Source: Pseudomonadota bacterium
Lineage (GTDB): Bacteria > Pseudomonadota > Alphaproteobacteria > Sphingomonadales > Sphingomonadaceae
Direction: 5' to 3'
Length of the DNA stretch: 9,271 nucleotides
NCBI GenBank assembly: GCA_023423775.1
Contig: JAFAEZ010000039.1
Coordinates: 1 to 9,271, forward strand
Position 1 is the stretch's first letter. Each line of letters starts with the position of its first letter. Below are positions 5,782-9,271 of this stretch, piece by piece. A program made the translations under genes and the position numbers. The notes under the pieces were generated by a model. It was not told the DNA's origin and ran no database searches. It saw only the letters and a list, made by a program, of their open reading frames with translations.

Positions 5782-8547
5782 ATGTCCGAGAAAATCGATT
5801 ATAAAGACACGGTCTTCCTGCCGAAGACCGATTTCCCGATGAAGGCCGGCCTTGCCGCCAAGGAACCGGCCATCCTCGCCCGCTGGGCCGAGACCGGGCT
5901 CTACGAGCGCCTGCGCAAGGCGCGCGCCGGCAAGAAGCGCTTCATCCTCCACGACGGCCCGCCCTACGCCAATGGCGACATCCATATGGGCCATGCGATG
6001 AACAAGATCCTGAAGGACATCATCGTCCGCTCGGCCAGCCTGCGCGGCCTCGACGCGCCCTATATCCCGGGCTGGGACTGCCACGGCCTGCCGATCGAAT
6101 GGAAGGTCGAGGAGCAATATCGCAAGAAGAAGCTCGACAAGGACGAGGTGCCGACCGCGCAGTTCCGCGCCGAGTGCCGCGCTTATGCCGAGAAATGGGT
6201 CGACGTGCAGCGCGAACAGTTCAAGCGGCTCGGCGTGATGGGCGAGTGGGACGATCCCTATCTCACCATGAAGTACGAGAGCGAGGCCGCGATCGTCGGC
6301 GAGCTGATGAAGTTCGCGATGTCCGGGCAGCTCTATCGCGGCGCCAAGCCGGTCATGTGGTCGCCGGTCGAGAAGACCGCTCTGGCCGAAGCCGAGGTCG
6401 AATATGAGGACATCACGTCCACCCAGATCGACGTCGCCTTCGAGATCGTCGAGAGCCCGATCGATGCGCTGGTCGGCGCTCATGCCGCCATCTGGACGAC
6501 GACGCCCTGGACGATCCCGGTCAACCAGGCGATCGCCTACGGCGAAGACATCGATTACGTCCTCGCCGACGGGGGCCAGCGGAAATTGCTGGTCGCCGAG
6601 CAACTGCTTCCGGCGGTCCGCCAGCGCACCGGCCTCCCGCTCGAGACGATCCTGTGGCGCGGCAAGGGCAGCGAGCTCGCCTTCACGACCGCGCGCCACC
6701 CGATGCACCATCTCGGCGGCTTCTTCGCGAAGCCGCGCCCGTTCCTGCCCGGCGAGTTCGTCACCACCGACGCCGGCACCGGCCTCGTTCACATGGCGCC
6801 CGACCATGGCGAGGACGACTTCCTGCTCTGCAAGGCGAACGGCATCGACACCGTGTTCGCGGTCGAGGGCGACGGCCGCTACCGCGCCGACTGGGGCTGG
6901 CTCGGCGGCCAGGGCTCGGTGATCAACGCCAAGTTCAACGCGCCCGACGGCCCGATCTGCACGGACCTAAACGAGGCCGGCGCGCTGCTCGCGGCTTCCG
7001 CCGACTTCGCCCACTCCTACCCGCACAGCTGGCGCTCCAAGGCGAAGGTCATCTTCCGCGCCACGCCGCAATGGTTCATCCCGATGGATCAGGGCGACCC
7101 CAGCCTTCGCGATGTCGCGCTCGACGCGATCGAACAGACGCGCTGGGTGCCCGCGCGCTCGAAGAACCGCATCCGCTCGATGGTCGAGGGCCGCCCGGAC
7201 TGGGTGATCAGCCGCCAGCGCGCCTGGGGCGTGCCGATCGCGCTCTACGTCCACCGCGAGAGCGGCGACTATCTGCGCGACGAGGGCGTCAACGCCCGCA
7301 TCCTCGAAGCCTTCAAGGCCGGCGGCGCCGACGCCTGGTTCACCGCCGATCACCAGGCCCTGCTGGGCAATTCCTACAAGCTCGACGATTACGAGCCGCA
7401 GATGGACATCCTCGACGTGTGGTTCGATTCCGGATCGACCCACACTTATGTGATCGAGGCGCGCTACGGCGAAGGCGTCCGCGCCGACCTCTATATCGAG
7501 GGCTCGGACCAGCATCGCGGCTGGTTCCAGTCGTCCTTGCTCGAAAGCGCGGGAACGCGCGGGCGGGCGCCCTATGAAGGGGTGCTCACCCACGGCTTCG
7601 CGCTCGACCAGAATGGCCGCAAGATGTCCAAATCGGTCGGCAACACGGTCGATCCGCTGAAGGTGATCGACGAATCGGGCGCCGACATCCTCCGCCTGTG
7701 GGTCGCCTCGACCGACTATTTCGAGGACGTCCGCATCGGCAAGGAAGTGCTCGCCGGCACCTCGGACGCCTATCGTAAGCTCCGCAACACCTTCCGCTAC
7801 CTGCTCGGCGCCTTGAGCGACTTCGAGGACAGCGAGCGCGTGCCTCCCGCCGGCATGCCCGAGCTGGAACGCTGGGTGCTGCACCGCCTCGCCGAACTCG
7901 ATATCGAGCTGAAGGCGGCGGCCGAGGGCTATGAGTTCAACCGCTACTCGCGTCTCCTGACGACGTTCGCCAACGACGATCTGTCGGCTCTGTTCTTCGA
8001 TATCCGCAAGGACAGCCTCTATTGCGACGCGCCCTCGTCGATGAAGCGTCGCGCCTACCGGACCGTGCTCGATCACGTCTTCCACGCCCTGATCCGCTGG
8101 ATCTCGCCGATCCTCGTGTTCACCGCCGAGGAGGTGTGGGCGAGCCGCTATCCGGACGGGGAATCGATCCACCTCGAGACCTGGCCCGAAATCGATCCGC
8201 ATTGGCGCGACGAGGAACTGGGCGCCAAATGGGCGACGATCCGCGCCGTCCGCACCACCGTTACCGAGGCGATCGAGCCGCTCCGCCGCGACAAGATCGT
8301 GCGCTCCAGCCTCGAGGCGCAGGTCGATCTGAGCCTCGGCGACCCGGTCGCCGCGGCCGCGGTGCGCTCGGTCGATTTCGACGAGATCTGTATCGTCTCC
8401 GAGCTCGAGGCGACCGCGGGCGAGTCCGATCAGGTCGCGATCTCGCGCACTGATCATGAGAAATGCGGCCGCTGCTGGCGCCACCTGCCGGACGTGCCCG
8501 AAGACGGCGCGCTCTGCGCCCGCTGCGAGGAAGTTGTGAATGGCTAG
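5782..8547 (+). CDS. ileS: isoleucyl-tRNA synthetase
   Basis: IleS charges tRNA-Ile and edits misactivated valine. The product is 921 residues, near the size of other bacterial IleS. The class I catalytic core has the HIGH motif as H68-M-G-H71 in PPYANGDIHMGHAMNKILKD, followed by GWDCHGLPIE, and the K614-M-S-K-S618 loop. Between them lies the editing domain, with WTTTPWTIPVN and GLVHMAPDHGEDDF. An anticodon-binding helical domain follows. The C-terminus carries a zinc finger with C895, C898, C912 and C915. This layout is the standard bacterial IleS1 type. ATG 5782 matches the usual start (MSEKIDYKDTVFLPKTDFPM). The frame is open for hundreds of bases further upstream but there it overlaps the GDPD gene and is not coding. 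No clear Shine-Dalgarno sequence precedes the ATG, and the 65-base gap before it (5717-5781) shows no convincing promoter, terminator or leader. Confidence 0.98.
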   Translation: MSEKIDYKDTVFLPKTDFPMKAGLAAKEPAILARWAETGLYERLRKARAGKKRFILHDGPPYANGDIHMGHAMNKILKDIIVRSASLRGLDAPYIPGWDCHGLPIEWKVEEQYRKKKLDKDEVPTAQFRAECRAYAEKWVDVQREQFKRLGVMGEWDDPYLTMKYESEAAIVGELMKFAMSGQLYRGAKPVMWSPVEKTALAEAEVEYEDITSTQIDVAFEIVESPIDALVGAHAAIWTTTPWTIPVNQAIAYGEDIDYVLADGGQRKLLVAEQLLPAVRQRTGLPLETILWRGKGSELAFTTARHPMHHLGGFFAKPRPFLPGEFVTTDAGTGLVHMAPDHGEDDFLLCKANGIDTVFAVEGDGRYRADWGWLGGQGSVINAKFNAPDGPICTDLNEAGALLAASADFAHSYPHSWRSKAKVIFRATPQWFIPMDQGDPSLRDVALDAIEQTRWVPARSKNRIRSMVEGRPDWVISRQRAWGVPIALYVHRESGDYLRDEGVNARILEAFKAGGADAWFTADHQALLGNSYKLDDYEPQMDILDVWFDSGSTHTYVIEARYGEGVRADLYIEGSDQHRGWFQSSLLESAGTRGRAPYEGVLTHGFALDQNGRKMSKSVGNTVDPLKVIDESGADILRLWVASTDYFEDVRIGKEVLAGTSDAYRKLRNTFRYLLGALSDFEDSERVPPAGMPELERWVLHRLAELDIELKAAAEGYEFNRYSRLLTTFANDDLSALFFDIRKDSLYCDAPSSMKRRAYRTVLDHVFHALIRWISPILVFTAEEVWASRYPDGESIHLETWPEIDPHWRDEELGAKWATIRAVRTTVTEAIEPLRRDKIVRSSLEAQVDLSLGDPVAAAAVRSVDFDEICIVSELEATAGESDQVAISRTDHEKCGRCWRHLPDVPEDGALCARCEEVVNG

Positions 8548-9070
8548 CGTGTCCCCCTCCCTCGCGAAACCGGAGCGCAACCAGCGCGTGATCGCGCTCG
8601 TCATCGCCGCCCTCATCTTCGCGCTCGACCAGGTCACCAAGTGGATCGTGATCGATCTGCTGCGGCTGCCGCAGCGGGGCGTGGTCGACCTGCTGCCCTT
8701 CTTCGATCTGCGCTGGGTCGAGAATCACGGCGTCTCGATGGGATTCCTCACCGCCAGCTCCGACACCGGCCGCTGGCTGCTGGTCGCGATGACGGCCGCG
8801 ATCGCCGCCGCGGTGGCGGTCTGGCTGTGGCGCGAGAAGAACCGCGCCGACGCGATCGCACTGTCGCTCGTGCTCGGCGGCGCGCTGGGCAATATCGTCG
8901 ACCGCAGCCGCTACGGCTATGTCGCCGACTTCGCCGATCTGCATTTCGGCGAGTGGCGGCCGTTTTTGATCTTCAATGTCGCCGACGCAGCGATTACCAT
9001 CGGTGTATTGCTATTGCTTGTCCGGGCGCTTCTGACGCGCGACGGCAAGGCCCCTCGGAAGGAAAAGTGA
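8540..9070 (+). CDS. lspA: lipoprotein signal peptidase (signal peptidase II)
   Basis: LspA is an inner-membrane aspartyl protease that cuts the signal peptide of prolipoproteins just before the lipid-modified Cys. The 176-residue product has hydrophobic segments near 17-37, 79-97 and 148-165, with a shorter one near 60-70, in keeping with the four-helix family fold. Conserved motifs are D30-Q-x-T-K, V60-E-N62-x-G, G117-N-I-V-D121-R, Y127-V-A-D130-F, and F145-N-x-A-D149-x-x-I. D130 and D149, 19 residues apart, fit the spacing of the catalytic Asp pair of the Pseudomonas enzyme; D121 is also invariant in the family. ATG 8540 overlaps the ileS stop by eight bases and has GAGGAA at 8527-8532. 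ileS-lspA is a very common gene pair. The next gene encodes a predicted lipoprotein, a substrate of this enzyme. Confidence 0.97.
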   Translation: MASVSPSLAKPERNQRVIALVIAALIFALDQVTKWIVIDLLRLPQRGVVDLLPFFDLRWVENHGVSMGFLTASSDTGRWLLVAMTAAIAAAVAVWLWREKNRADAIALSLVLGGALGNIVDRSRYGYVADFADLHFGEWRPFLIFNVADAAITIGVLLLLVRALLTRDGKAPRKEK

Positions 9071-9072
9071 CG

Positions 9073-9271
9073 ATGCGTACCATGAAGCTCGTTCTGGCGG
9101 TGTCGGCCGCATCGTTGACGTTGAGCGCGTGCGGCGCAACCGGCGGCCTGTTCGGCGGCAACCGCGTCCGTCCCGACGAATTCGCCGTGACCCGCGCCGC
9201 GCCCCTGGTGGTTCCGCCCGATTTCGCGCTCGTCCCGCCGGCTGCCGGCGCGCCGGCCGCAGCGTCGACCG
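9073..9271 (+). CDS. bamF: BamF-like / DUF3035 outer-membrane lipoprotein (partial, 3' end outside window)
   Basis: The first 66 codons are present. Residues 1-20 form a lipoprotein signal ending LTLSAC, with the acceptor Cys at 20. After a Gly-rich linker comes RPDEFAVTRAAPLVVPPDF followed by ALVPP (33-56). The pattern PDEFxV...PL..PPDF.L.PP is the hallmark of DUF3035, reported as the alphaproteobacterial BamF subunit of the outer-membrane beta-barrel assembly complex. ATG 9073 is preferred because AAGGA at 9059-9063 lies nine bases upstream; ATG 9082 and GTG 9067 (the latter overlapping the lspA stop as GTGA) fit this site less well. The gap to lspA is two bases, so the two are almost surely co-transcribed. 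The gene symbol rests on family recognition of the N-terminus alone. Confidence 0.72.
   Translation, partial: MRTMKLVLAVSAASLTLSACGATGGLFGGNRVRPDEFAVTRAAPLVVPPDFALVPPAAGAPAAAST

Noticed and set aside
6967..8640. Very long minus-strand open frame (557 codons) opposite ileS and lspA
   Set aside because: It is entirely antisense to two certain genes and has the low-complexity composition of a mirror frame. No start signal or domain was seen.

Overview
The window reads as ordinary chromosomal DNA of a GC-rich alphaproteobacterium, most likely a sphingomonad (Sphingomonadales). The grounds are the high GC content, the strong GC-ending codon use, the alphaproteobacterial style of IleS and release factor 2, and a BamF/DUF3035-type lipoprotein directly after lspA. 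The placement is inference from protein style and remembered gene order; no 16S or other marker lies in the window. No mobile element, CRISPR array, tRNA or rRNA was seen.

Layout. Bases 2-94 hold the last codons of a gene that runs in from the left (possibly penicillin-binding protein 1A). A 101-base gap with a strong hairpin follows. Then come prfB (196-1323) and, overlapping its stop, a lipoprotein-type SAM methyltransferase (1313-2002). A short RadC/JAB-type gene (2013-2414) lies on the minus strand, tail to tail with the methyltransferase. It is separated by a 98-base divergent intergenic region from a long plus-strand gene train: thyA (2513-3307), folA (3304-3792), ribF (3825-4751), a membrane-anchored glycerophosphodiester phosphodiesterase-like gene (4748-5716), ileS (5782-8547), lspA (8540-9070) and the start of a BamF-like lipoprotein gene (9073 to the window end).

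How the genes relate. thyA and folA form the thymidylate/folate cycle: ThyA turns methylene-tetrahydrofolate into dihydrofolate and FolA reduces it again. ribF supplies FMN and FAD. ileS, lspA and the BamF-like gene combine translation, lipoprotein signal cleavage and an outer-membrane assembly lipoprotein that is itself an LspA substrate. Tight junctions (4-base overlaps thyA/folA and ribF/GDPD, an 8-base overlap ileS/lspA, a 2-base gap lspA/bamF) suggest co-transcription and translational coupling. The 65-base gap before ileS is the loosest junction in this train.

Nothing here looks like a new defence, mobile or biosynthetic system. The points worth a second look are small departures inside known families: a prfB whose usual frameshift site has become a plain in-frame codon pair, a RibF with Leu in place of the second His of its HxGH motif, a phosphodiesterase with Asn in place of an expected metal-binding Glu, a methyltransferase fold behind a lipoprotein signal, a minimal RadC-like protein with no visible catalytic Glu, and a thyA that may be made from a leaderless transcript.
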